Source of the DNA: Lachnospiraceae bacterium
GTDB lineage: Bacteria > Bacillota > Clostridia > Lachnospirales > Lachnospiraceae
Direction: 5' to 3'
Length of the DNA: 61,325 bases
NCBI GenBank assembly: GCA_017476665.1
Contig: JAFUZJ010000006.1
Coordinates: 1 to 61,325 of the forward strand
The translations under genes and the position numbers were made by a program. The notes under the pieces were generated by a model. It ran no database searches, was not told the origin of the DNA, and worked only from the letters and a program-made list of their open reading frames with translations. How positions within the stretch are numbered: the stretch's first letter is position 1; the number at the start of each line of letters is the position of its first letter. This document shows positions 17,132 through 25,468 of this stretch, one piece after another.

Positions 17132-18532
17132 CTAAATCGCCTCAATCTTGGAAACTCTGGTGTCACCGGTGGAGGCAATCACACGGCGGATATCTTTCAG
17201 CGCCGCCACAAACTTGGGATACACGGCATAGGCCAGCTGGAAGTGGCGGAATGCCTCGGCGCGGTCGCCTTCATGCTTGGCATTCCAGGAATCCACAGCA
17301 TGCTCATGAAGTTCATTGTGGTACTTAACCGCCTGCTTGAAGGCGGAAGAATTCGTAATGCGGGGGTCGGTCTGGGCAGCCACCCATTTACCGAATTTAC
17401 AACCCTTGGGATTGTTCACCTGTTCAATCTTCAGCTTCTCAAAGTCAGCCAGATTGTTGTAAATACGCCAGGTGAAGATCAAATGGTCAATCTCGTATAC
17501 GGTGATCCAGTCCTGAGGATACAGGATCGCACGTCGTCTTGCCACGTCGGAACGCAGATTGTCGATCAGACGGGAGATCTTGTACATATGAGCACCTGTG
17601 CTGACACAACCGTTGGACAGATCTTCGTAGCTGGATGCCATGGATTTAATGGAATCCAGGAAGGAATCGGTCAGGGAAGACTGGGTATCAATCTCATTAT
17701 AAATATGATCCACCTCGGAGCTCACAAGCTTCATATTGCCGTCCATGCTCTGAATCTTCTCCAGAGATTCATGGATACTCTCATTTCCGGAGGTAAGCTG
17801 GGAAACCGTACGGCTGACAGACTCCTCCAGGCTGTTGATACCGGAGAGCAGGTCGTCCACATAGACCATGGCATCTTCTGCGGATTTCATGGAGCTGGCG
17901 GAAAGTTCTTTGACCTGGTTGGCAACCACTGCAAAGCCTTTTCCGACTTCACCGGCTCTGGCAGCCTCAATGGAAGCATTCAAAGCGAGCAGATTACTCT
18001 TGCTTGCAATCTTTTTCACCATATCAATGATCTCGTTGATCTTAGCGGCTTTCGCCTGAAAATCAGCAACCTGCTGCGTGATCTGCAGCACATGTTCCAC
18101 AGAGTCGTCCACGATATTAATACTGGTATTCATGGCTTCCACACAGGCGTCCGCATCTTCTTTGACGGTATGTGTTTTCTCCTGGATCGTATATACGGCC
18201 TGTTTAATATTCTGGATGGAGGTGCCAAGTTCCTGGCTGGAGTTGTTCAGGCTGTTGATCGCAGCCGTCTGGGTGTTCACCTCTTCAATCATATCCTTTA
18301 CGCAGCTGCTGTCTCCGATCAATGTCATGGAGTCATTCAACCGCATAACAAAATTGTTATTTAACTGGATAAAGGTGGAGAGCACTTCATTATATTTTTT
18401 TGCCACCGCTTTATCCTGAAATTGTTCCAAATCAAGAAGTGCAAAGTTACCTGCGATTGCCTGATCCATCAATTCGATCAGCAGATCATTGTCTGATTTT
18501 GTAGCAACAACTTCTTTCTTTTTGCCAAACAT
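17132..18532 (-). CDS. Soluble methyl-accepting chemotaxis protein with C-terminal zinc-binding (CZB) domain
   Basis: A 466-residue chemoreceptor without any membrane segment. The N-terminal 70 residues are helical and carry no recognised ligand domain. The signalling coiled coil occupies about 90-340 with the conserved hairpin tip around [29 protein letters not shown]. The C-terminal CZB domain (about 345-460) keeps the expected ligands in [16 protein letters not shown] and HNELHEHAV (three His, one Cys). CZB domains bind zinc with high affinity and respond to zinc or oxidants such as hypochlorite. No che genes are adjacent. Ribosome site GGGGGTGA precedes the ATG. Confidence 0.9.
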   Translation of the reverse strand: MFGKKKEVVATKSDNDLLIELMDQAIAGNFALLDLEQFQDKAVAKKYNEVLSTFIQLNNNFVMRLNDSMTLIGDSSCVKDMIEEVNTQTAAINSLNNSSQELGTSIQNIKQAVYTIQEKTHTVKEDADACVEAMNTSINIVDDSVEHVLQITQQVADFQAKAAKINEIIDMVKKIASKSNLLALNASIEAARAGEVGKGFAVVANQVKELSASSMKSAEDAMVYVDDLLSGINSLEESVSRTVSQLTSGNESIHESLEKIQSMDGNMKLVSSEVDHIYNEIDTQSSLTDSFLDSIKSMASSYEDLSNGCVSTGAHMYKISRLIDNLRSDVARRRAILYPQDWITVYEIDHLIFTWRIYNNLADFEKLKIEQVNNPKGCKFGKWVAAQTDPRITNSSAFKQAVKYHNELHEHAVDSWNAKHEGDRAEAFRHFQLAYAVYPKFVAALKDIRRVIASTGDTRVSKIEAI

Positions 18533-18668
18533 TGCGTCACCCCCGTACTTCTTTCTGAAAATTCAATTATATCATAGCACAAAAAAGTACTTTTGGCTAC
18601 ATTTATTTTATTGGTATACTTGTCCACCGAGTCACATATAGTTATCAAGAAAAGGAGTGGATGAGCAA

Positions 18669-21404
18669 ATGGTGGAGAGCAGACAAAATTTATTGCAGGG
18701 CCTGACAGGGCAGGAGGCGGAGGAGCTTCTTGTCCGGGATGGCAGAAATGAACTGGCATCGGCAAAAGAAAAAAACGGAATTCGGGTGTTTTTTTCGCAA
18801 TTGAACGATCCCTTGATCTATGTACTGCTGGCGGCCGGCGGGGTGTCCTGCTGGCTGGGGGAGTATGCGGATGCTGCCATTATATGTGTGGTTGTCCTGA
18901 TGAATGCCATTGTGGGGACGGTTCAGGAGGGAAAGGCAAAAAAGGCATTAGATGCGCTGAAACAGCTTGCCGCTCCTCATGCGGTGGTCATTCGGGACGG
19001 CGCGAGAAGAGTGGTTCCGGCAGCAGAACTCGTGAAAGGGGATCTGGTATGTCTGGAGGCAGGGGGCCAGGTGCCGGCGGATCTGAAACTGGTAAAGACC
19101 GTGCAGCTGAAGATAGAGGAGTCTGCCCTTACCGGGGAATCCATGGCCGTGGAAAAGGATGCGGATTTTACGGCTGAGGGTGAAGGGGAGATTCCGCTGG
19201 GGGACAGGAAAAATATGGCGTTTATGACCACCACTGTCACGGGGGGCAATGGGATCGGGATTGTCGCAGCGACCGGAATGGAGACACAGATCGGCCGGAT
19301 CGCAGCCATGATCTCTGACGTGGAGGAAGAGGACACGCCGTTACAAAAAAGGCTGGGATATCTGGGAAAGGTGCTGAGTATTTTTTCCCTGATCTTATGC
19401 GGGCTGCTCTTTGTACTGGCGATGTATCAGCACAGGGACGTGATGGACATGTTTTTAGTGGCTATTTCGCTGGCAGTGGCAGCGGTGCCGGAAGGTCTTC
19501 CTGCGGTGGTGACGATCTGCCTGGCGTTGTCCGTGACACGGATGGTGCGGGAAAATACAATCATCCGCAGACTGCCCGCGGTGGAGACACTGGGATCGGT
19601 GACAGTGGTCTGCTCCGATAAGACGGGGACGTTGACGCAAAATAAGATGACAGTGGAGAAATGTCTCGGCTTTGACAGAACCGGAAACGGTGACACGGCA
19701 CTGGCGGAGGAGTATCTGACAGAGGATCTTCTGCGGGGGATGGTGCTCTGTAATGACGCTGAACTGCAGGGAAGGCTGGGGGATCCCACCGAGCTTGCCT
19801 TGCTGGATCAGGGGGAGAAATACGGATTCGGGAAAAAGGAACAGGAAGAGTTTCTGCCCCGGGTGCAGGAGATCCCATTTGATTCTGAACGCAAAATGAT
19901 GACCACATTTCACAGGGGAATGCAGGGAAAGACATTCAGTTTCACCAAAGGTGCGCCGGATGTGGTATTGGAGCATTGTGCCTATATCCGCACCAGATCC
20001 GGGGAGGAACGGATCACAGATCTGCATCGGAAAGCGATTGAGGATGCAATTCGGGATATGTCTTCGGAAGCGTTGCGCACAATGGCAGTGGCTATGTATA
20101 AAGGGACGGAGGAGCCGGTGGAGGAGGAACTTACCTTTCTGGGGCTTGTAGGAATGCGGGATCCGGTGCGGCCGGAGGCAGTCTCCTCGGTAAAAAAATT
20201 CAAAGAGGCCGGTGTAAAAACCGTGATGATCACGGGGGATCATGTGCAGACGGCGTTTGCCATTGCAAAAGAGCTGGGGATCGCGGAGACAATTTCCCAG
20301 TGCATGACGGGGGAGGAGCTGCAACGGCTCACAGGCGACAGGGATGCGGATGATCTGGCGCAGGAGATCAGCGCCAGAAATGTCACTGTGTTTGCAAGGG
20401 TATCGCCGGCCCAGAAGATGCAGATCGTCCGTTGTTTTCAGGCACTGGGTGAAGTTGTGGCGATGACGGGCGACGGGGTGAACGATGCGCCTTCGCTGAA
20501 AAATGCTGACATCGGGATTGCCATGGGGAAGAACGGGACGGACGTGGCGAGACAGGCATCGGATATGATCCTGGTGGATGACAATTTTGCCACGATTGAA
20601 ACGGCTATGGAAGAGGGGCGGAATGTTTATGAAAATATCCGGAAATCCGTGATCTTTTTGCTTTCTTCCAATTTCGGCGAGATCCTGACCATGTTTGCAG
20701 CGGTGCTTATGGGAATGGCTTCTCCGCTAAAGTCCAGTCATATTCTGTGGATCAATCTGATCACGGATTCGCTGCCCGCACTGGCGCTGGGGGTGGACGG
20801 AAACGACAGGGAGTCCTTGATGAAAAACAGTCCCAGAAAAGCGACAGAGAGTCTGTTTGCGAGGGGCGGACTTCTGTGTACCGCTTTCTACGGCATACTG
20901 ATCGGTGGAATCAGCCTGGCTGCATTTCTGATTCTTCCGTGTGCAGCGCTGGCATCAGAGGGAGGGCAGCTTACGGTTGCCGGTATTCGGAGAATGCTGG
21001 AGCAACCGGGTATCTTGACAAGGGCACAAACCTATGCATTTACCGTGCTCGGCATGTCGCAGCTGTTTCACGCTGTCGGGATGCGGGACACCACACGCTC
21101 TGTCCTTCGAATGAAGCATGGAGAGAACAAGCTGATGCTGGCTGCGATCGGGGCAGGATTGCTGTTGCAGTTTGCCGTAACCAAGGTTCCGTTTTTGGTT
21201 GGGGCATTCGCAACCGCATGGCTCTCGGCGGGGGAGTGGCTTATGTTACTGGGACTTGCAAGCTTCCCCATGATTGCCCATGAAGGCTTGGTGCTGCTGG
21301 ATCTGTTGCAGGATAGGCTCAGTAAAAGAAAGAGTGATTTCGGAACGGCTCAAATGTCCGGGGCTCGGGAGAGGGACGGCCGGATGGATTCCTATCTCCC
21401 ATAA
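18669..21404 (+). CDS. Calcium-transporting-type P-type ATPase
   Basis: A P2-type cation pump of about 911 residues. Order: cation-ATPase N-terminal domain (about 1-60), first helices, actuator domain with LTGES near 155, helix M4 with VPEGLPA, phosphorylation site SDKTGTLTQ (Asp317), nucleotide-binding domain with KGAPD, hinge TGDGVNDAPSLKNADIG, and C-terminal transport helices. M4 VAAVPEGLP and M6 NLITDSLPALALG are typical of bacterial SERCA/PMCA-like Ca2+ exporters. A GTG at 18657 in the same frame would add four residues but lies inside the ribosome site; ATG 18669 is preferred. It is a single-gene unit. Confidence 0.88.
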   Translation: MVESRQNLLQGLTGQEAEELLVRDGRNELASAKEKNGIRVFFSQLNDPLIYVLLAAGGVSCWLGEYADAAIICVVVLMNAIVGTVQEGKAKKALDALKQLAAPHAVVIRDGARRVVPAAELVKGDLVCLEAGGQVPADLKLVKTVQLKIEESALTGESMAVEKDADFTAEGEGEIPLGDRKNMAFMTTTVTGGNGIGIVAATGMETQIGRIAAMISDVEEEDTPLQKRLGYLGKVLSIFSLILCGLLFVLAMYQHRDVMDMFLVAISLAVAAVPEGLPAVVTICLALSVTRMVRENTIIRRLPAVETLGSVTVVCSDKTGTLTQNKMTVEKCLGFDRTGNGDTALAEEYLTEDLLRGMVLCNDAELQGRLGDPTELALLDQGEKYGFGKKEQEEFLPRVQEIPFDSERKMMTTFHRGMQGKTFSFTKGAPDVVLEHCAYIRTRSGEERITDLHRKAIEDAIRDMSSEALRTMAVAMYKGTEEPVEEELTFLGLVGMRDPVRPEAVSSVKKFKEAGVKTVMITGDHVQTAFAIAKELGIAETISQCMTGEELQRLTGDRDADDLAQEISARNVTVFARVSPAQKMQIVRCFQALGEVVAMTGDGVNDAPSLKNADIGIAMGKNGTDVARQASDMILVDDNFATIETAMEEGRNVYENIRKSVIFLLSSNFGEILTMFAAVLMGMASPLKSSHILWINLITDSLPALALGVDGNDRESLMKNSPRKATESLFARGGLLCTAFYGILIGGISLAAFLILPCAALASEGGQLTVAGIRRMLEQPGILTRAQTYAFTVLGMSQLFHAVGMRDTTRSVLRMKHGENKLMLAAIGAGLLLQFAVTKVPFLVGAFATAWLSAGEWLMLLGLASFPMIAHEGLVLLDLLQDRLSKRKSDFGTAQMSGARERDGRMDSYLP

Positions 21405-21613
21405 GGTTATGAAAAGTCTCCGGCCAACTGTCTGGCGGCTGCGAAACGAATTCTCGCGGCGGGATGCTGGAAGGCGTACCTTGAGCGCTGTGAGAAGGAT
21501 CAAAAAGTGTTTTCGGCGTGTTTTTCATATGGGAAATCCTTTCTGCGATGGATTTATTGCTTTATTTTCAAAATCTAAATTTATTCTGCCCAATCTGCGG
21601 CACGGTATACAAA
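21405..21613. other. Intergenic stretch without supported gene
   Basis: Short open frames here are continuations of shadows from the P-ATPase gene. Only weak local inverted repeats were seen; no clear terminator for the P-ATPase gene was found. Confidence 0.5.
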
Positions 21614-21642
21614 GCATAATCTTTCCGCATTTGCACATACTA
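21614..21642 (+). promoter_or_regulatory. Candidate sigma-G promoter of spoVAD operon
   Basis: GCATA (21614-21618), 17-base spacer and CATACTA (21636-21642) match the forespore sigma-G consensus (G-A/C/T-ATR, 17-18 bases, CATNNTA). It lies about 55 bases before spoVAD. In Bacillus the spoVA operon is sigma-G dependent, so position and sequence agree. Confidence 0.6.
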
Positions 21643-21697
21643 GCTGTTAATAGCAATCAATGATCAATAATGATCAATAAAGAAAAGGAGCTGTCAT

Positions 21698-22789
21698 ATG
21701 AGTGAATGTTTGGGAAGAGCCAGTATCCGGTTTGAACAGCCGGTCTATATTATAGAAAGTGCCAGCGTGGTCGGCAAAAAGGAAGGAGAAGGCCCGCTGG
21801 GACTTCTGTTTGATCTGGCGGGAGAAGATGATATGTTTGGGTGTGAGACCTGGGAGGAGGCGGAAAGCAGCCTCCAGAAGCAGGCAGTGGGACTGGTATT
21901 GGAGAAAGCCGGCGTAAGTGCAGAGAAGATAAATCTGATGTTTGCCGGGGATCTGCTGGGGCAGTCCATTGCTACATCCTTTGGGCTTGCAAGCTATGGA
22001 ATACCGCTGATGGGTGTCTACGGGGCGTGCTCCACCTGCGGAGAATCGCTTGCGCTGGGAGCAATGACAATTGCAGGAAATTATGCAAAAAATGTCATAT
22101 GTGTGACGTCCAGTCATTTTGCCAGTGCAGAGAAGGAGTTTCGGTTTCCGCTGGATTACGGCAATCAGAGACCGTTATCCGCCACCTGGACCGTCACCGG
22201 AAGCGGTGCATTCTTATTGAGCGGGAATTTGAATAACGGTTGTTATTTAAGCTATTCGACACATATGTCAGAAAATGAAAAATCAAAAATGTCGAAAAAG
22301 CCACGCGCTAAAATTTCGGGAATAACTGTTGGAAAGATCACAGATTATGGGATGAAAGACTCAATGAATATGGGGGCATGTATGGCACCTGCGTCAGCTT
22401 CAACTTTGGAGAGACACTTTATTGACTTTAAAAGTCAACCAAATGATTACGATAAGATCATCACAGGGGATCTGGGCAGTGTCGGACAGAAGATATTGAT
22501 CGACCTGCTGAAAGAAAAAGGGTATGATATATCCGATCAGCATATGGACTGCGGAATTGAAATTTTTGATGCAAATTCACAGGATACCCATTCCGGCGGC
22601 AGCGGCTGCGGATGCAGTGCGGTGACTTTATCTGCCTATATTTTGAAGCAGTTGGAAGAGCAGAACTGGAAGAAGGTCCTTTTCATGCCGACAGGGGCAC
22701 TTTTGTCCAAAACCAGTTTTAATGAAGGAAAGAGTGTGCCGGGGATTGCGCATGCGCTGGTTTTAGAGAGCTGTCAGGCGGGGGCTTGA
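21698..22789 (+). CDS. spoVAD: Stage V sporulation protein AD
   Basis: A 363-residue soluble thiolase-fold protein of the SpoVA channel that moves dipicolinic acid into the forespore and out at germination. The ASVVGKKEGEGPLG start, GVYGACSTCGESLALGA and the late SGCGCSA segment are characteristic. SpoVAD binds dipicolinate directly in Bacillus. The gene starts after AAGGAG and a promoter resembling the sigma-G consensus. Usually it sits between spoVAC and spoVAE; spoVAC is not present upstream here, and spoVAE is separated by two other genes. Confidence 0.93.
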   Translation: MSECLGRASIRFEQPVYIIESASVVGKKEGEGPLGLLFDLAGEDDMFGCETWEEAESSLQKQAVGLVLEKAGVSAEKINLMFAGDLLGQSIATSFGLASYGIPLMGVYGACSTCGESLALGAMTIAGNYAKNVICVTSSHFASAEKEFRFPLDYGNQRPLSATWTVTGSGAFLLSGNLNNGCYLSYSTHMSENEKSKMSKKPRAKISGITVGKITDYGMKDSMNMGACMAPASASTLERHFIDFKSQPNDYDKIITGDLGSVGQKILIDLLKEKGYDISDQHMDCGIEIFDANSQDTHSGGSGCGCSAVTLSAYILKQLEEQNWKKVLFMPTGALLSKTSFNEGKSVPGIAHALVLESCQAGA

Positions 22790-22874
22790 AATCAAAACCG
22801 AATACTGCTACAATAAGTCATGTGACAAAAAGGCCGCTGTTCAGATGGAAGCTCACAGCGAAGCAGGAGGCAGT

Positions 22875-23117
22875 ATGCGGAAAATGGAATTTAAAATGGA
22901 ACGCCCCGGTCTTTTGGAGGTGGGGCAGGAAATTACGGTTACGGAAGGACTGCTTCCCAGCAATTACTATTATACGATCGATCCTTCCCTTGCCATGTCA
23001 GCGAACATTCCCTTTAATAAGCGTCTGGTAAGCAAACAGGGCAGGGTGGCGGATATCATTGAAAATGCGAGAGGATTCTATGTGACGGCAGAATTTGACG
23101 AGCCTGAAGTCGAATAA
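22875..23117 (+). CDS. Conserved-looking 80-residue protein of unknown function
   Basis: An 80-residue acidic, soluble protein with no signal, membrane segment or family I recognise. It begins MRKMEFKMERPG and ends EFDEPEVE, with a beta-rich middle. AGGAGG lies five bases before the ATG at 22875, and the frame shows normal local codon use. It sits between spoVAD and ridA, 85 bases after the former and 41 before the latter, all on one strand, so forespore expression from the spoVAD promoter is plausible. A longer start at 22845 has no good ribosome site. Confidence 0.65.
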   Translation: MRKMEFKMERPGLLEVGQEITVTEGLLPSNYYYTIDPSLAMSANIPFNKRLVSKQGRVADIIENARGFYVTAEFDEPEVE

Positions 23118-23158
23118 GATTCAATTTCAGAAAGAATACTTTTAGGAGGACACGCATT

Positions 23159-23533
23159 ATGTTGAAAAAAGTGGCGACAGATAAGGCTCCGGCAGCAATC
23201 GGACCGTATTCTCAGGGAATCATTACAGGAAATCTTTTGTTTGCATCCGGACAGATTGCAATCAATCCTGCAAACGGCGCGATTGAAGCGGAAGGGATCG
23301 TGGCGCAGACAGAGCAGGTGATGAAGAACATCGGGGCAATTCTTGAGGCGGCAGGAACCGATTACAGCCGGGTGGTGAAGACAACCTGTTTTCTTGCTGA
23401 TATGAACGATTTTGGGACATTCAATGAGATTTACGGCAAATATTTTACGGAGAAGCCGGCGAGAAGCTGTGTGGCAGTCAAGACCCTTCCCAAGAATGTG
23501 CTTTGTGAGGTTGAGGTAATCGCGGAAGTATAA
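23159..23533 (+). CDS. ridA: RidA-family enamine/imine deaminase
   Basis: A 124-residue YjgF/YER057c/UK114 protein. RidA trimers hydrolyse reactive enamine and imine intermediates released by PLP enzymes. The IGPYSQGI start, the FASGQIAINP segment, and the C-terminal PARSCVAVKTLPKN containing the key arginine are all present, as is the terminal Glu in EVEVIAEV. Length is normal. AGGAGG precedes the start. It is unusual to find it inside a spoVA gene group; this may be incidental or indicate protection of forespore metabolism. Confidence 0.92.
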   Translation: MLKKVATDKAPAAIGPYSQGIITGNLLFASGQIAINPANGAIEAEGIVAQTEQVMKNIGAILEAAGTDYSRVVKTTCFLADMNDFGTFNEIYGKYFTEKPARSCVAVKTLPKNVLCEVEVIAEV

Positions 23534-23605
23534 TTTGGGGCATTTCGGTCCATACTCTCTGGTAAGAAGTTTTGATAAGAAGTTTTCAGAAAAGGGAGTA
23601 GAAAA

Positions 23606-23962
23606 ATGGATTATGTAAATGCTTTCTGGGTTGGCGGGCTGATCTGCCTGCTGGTACAGATTCTGATGGAAAAGACGAAGCTTATGCCGGGGCGCATCAT
23701 GGTGCTGCTGGTGGTGACAGGGGCGGTGATCAGTGCGTTCGGATTGTATGCACCCTTTCAGGAATATGCCGGAGCCGGGGCCAGTGTGCCGCTTCTCGGG
23801 TTTGGAAATGTGTTGATGAAAGGCGTGAAAGAGGCTGTCAATGAGCAGGGACTCCTGGGCGTATTTACGGGAGGACTGAAAGCCGGAGCGGCGGGGACCA
23901 GTGCGGCATTGATCTTCGGCTATCTGGCAAGCTTCTTTTTTAAACCGAAAATGAGACAGTGA
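23606..23962 (+). CDS. spoVAE: Stage V sporulation protein AE
   Basis: A 118-residue membrane protein of the SpoVAC/SpoVAE family. It has hydrophobic helices at about 5-22, 32-52 and 90-112, and the conserved segment PLLGFGNVLMKGVKEAV followed by GVFTGGLKAGAAGTSAAL. It is a membrane component of the dipicolinate channel and partners SpoVAD. It lies 72 bases after ridA on the same strand. A bidirectional hairpin shortly after its stop ends the operon. Confidence 0.9.
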   Translation: MDYVNAFWVGGLICLLVQILMEKTKLMPGRIMVLLVVTGAVISAFGLYAPFQEYAGAGASVPLLGFGNVLMKGVKEAVNEQGLLGVFTGGLKAGAAGTSAALIFGYLASFFFKPKMRQ

Positions 23963-23980
23963 TCATGATCACAAATAAGG

Positions 23981-24016
23981 TCGGGTATGAGAAAACTCAG
24001 AGTTTTTCATACCCGA
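23981..24016. terminator. Bidirectional terminator between spoVAE and DUF5721-like gene
   Basis: TCGGGTATGA (23981-23990) pairs with TCATACCCGA (24007-24016); the inner GAAAACTC/GAGTTTTT continues the stem with one bulge. The stop codon of the minus-strand gene lies in its loop region. Confidence 0.75.
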
Positions 24017-24488
24017 TTCCCTTTTCTTCTAAATAGCGGCAGAGGTACTGATCCCAACGCAGATCAATCTCCTTGCTCATAACGAAGGTGGTATAGGAGG
24101 TGCCGGTTGTCAGGAGAACTTTGTTGCCGTCATACCGGATGTTCAGGACCAGGGCCTTCATTCGGCCGGCATCCTCGGCATTTTGTGTCAGTTCGGCGGC
24201 TTTTTCCGGCTTTAATTGCAATACAAATTTAAAAAACAGCGGCGTATATTTTCCCTTGATCAGATCAAAACACAGCCCCTTCAGTTCGCTCCATGGGCGA
24301 AAAGCATAGGGGAGCTGATCCGGCGTGCGCTCCTCGGGCGGAAAGAAATCTGAATTCATATGCCCGTCAATGGTATAAGTATTACTTGTACTGATGGTGC
24401 ATTCCTCCAACAGAAAATCGTCGAAGGTTTCTGCGGAGAGCAGATGCTTCATGAAATTTTTCACAGATATTATTTCCAGTGCGATCAT
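23997..24488 (-). CDS. DUF5721-like protein
   Basis: A 163-residue soluble protein resembling the DUF5721 family seen in Lachnospiraceae. Recognisable segments are FMKHLLSAETFDDFLLEE at the start, the TYTIDGHMNSDFF motif, and PYAFRPWSELKGLCFDLIKGKYTP in the middle. No catalytic motif or membrane segment is visible. GGAGG lies upstream of its ATG. It is a single gene converging on spoVAE. Function is unknown; the family call rests on memory of the pattern and is moderate. Confidence 0.65.
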   Translation of the reverse strand: MIALEIISVKNFMKHLLSAETFDDFLLEECTISTSNTYTIDGHMNSDFFPPEERTPDQLPYAFRPWSELKGLCFDLIKGKYTPLFFKFVLQLKPEKAAELTQNAEDAGRMKALVLNIRYDGNKVLLTTGTSYTTFVMSKEIDLRWDQYLCRYLEEKGIGYEKL

Positions 24489-24624
24489 AGAAACCTCCGG
24501 TCAATTGACATTTCGCTTTTAAGTATACACGAAAAGAGAAAAAAAGAAAATAACTACTTTACGCACGGGATAATGTGTGCTAGTATAAGTAGTATCCAAA
24601 ACTACATCAAGGGGTTTGATAGAC

Positions 24625-25461
24625 ATGAGCTATAAGATCATTATGGACAGTTGCGGGGAACTGCCGGAACAATATAAAGAGGATGAGAGGTTTGAGATCG
24701 TACCGCTTACGCTGGAGGTAGGGGACGATGTGATCGTCGATGACGAGACCTTTGATCAGGCGGATTTTCTGGCCAAGGTTGCAGCATGTCCGCTCTGTCC
24801 CAGATCGGCGTGTCCTTCTCCCGAACGCTATATGCAGTCTTATCAGGCGAAGGTGGATCATATTTACGTGATCACTTTGTCCTCCCATCTGAGCGGCAGT
24901 CATAACAGTGCCTGTCTTGCCAAAAATCTTTACTGCGAGAAGTATGGGGAAAAGGAGATTCATGTGGTGGATTCCGAGTCCGCCAGCGGCGGGGAAACAC
25001 AGATGATGTTGAAGCTGATTGAACTGGAAGAACAGGGACTTCCTTTTGCGGAGATCGTGGAACAGATTGAACGGTTTCGGAGTACAGTTCATACGTACTT
25101 TGTTCTGGACAGCCTGGAAGCATTGCGCAAAAACGGACGCTTGTCCCGTGTGAAAGCGCTGGTGGCTACAACTCTGAATATCAAACCTATCATGGCAGGG
25201 GACCGCGGCACGATCGTGCAGCGCGGTCAGACGATGGGGATCAAGAAAGCGCTCGGAAAGATGGCGGATCTGACGATACAGGAGATGCCGGATCCGGCGG
25301 ACAGAAGACTGATCATCACGCACTGCAATGCACCGGAGAGAGCCGAACTTGTACGGGATATCGTTCTGGCAAAAATTCCCGTGAAAGAGTGCATCATTAT
25401 GGATACCAGGGGTGTGAGCAGTCTTTACGCCAGCGACGGCGGCGTGATCGTCACCATCTGA
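24625..25461 (+). CDS. DegV-family fatty-acid-binding protein
   Basis: A 278-residue DegV/FakB-type protein. These proteins bind a fatty acid and, when partnered with the kinase FakA, present it for phosphorylation. Visible marks: IIMDSCGELP at the start, the VITLSSHLSGSHNSA motif whose Ser residues bind the carboxylate, VVDSESASGG, and the LDSLEALRKNGRLSRVKAL segment. A TTG at 24616 would add three residues, but ATG 24625 is spaced correctly from AAGGGG. No fakA is nearby. It converges on the diguanylate cyclase gene. Confidence 0.87.
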   Translation: MSYKIIMDSCGELPEQYKEDERFEIVPLTLEVGDDVIVDDETFDQADFLAKVAACPLCPRSACPSPERYMQSYQAKVDHIYVITLSSHLSGSHNSACLAKNLYCEKYGEKEIHVVDSESASGGETQMMLKLIELEEQGLPFAEIVEQIERFRSTVHTYFVLDSLEALRKNGRLSRVKALVATTLNIKPIMAGDRGTIVQRGQTMGIKKALGKMADLTIQEMPDPADRRLIITHCNAPERAELVRDIVLAKIPVKECIIMDTRGVSSLYASDGGVIVTI

Positions 25462-25468
25462 TCCGGAT

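Noticed and set aside
17243-18364. 373-codon plus-strand open frame opposite the chemoreceptor
   Set aside because: Shadow of the chemoreceptor coiled coil; no signal or domain.
21405-21663. Small plus-strand frame between the P-ATPase and spoVAD
   Set aside because: Continues a shadow frame of the P-ATPase gene, lacks a ribosome site and overlaps the spoVAD promoter.
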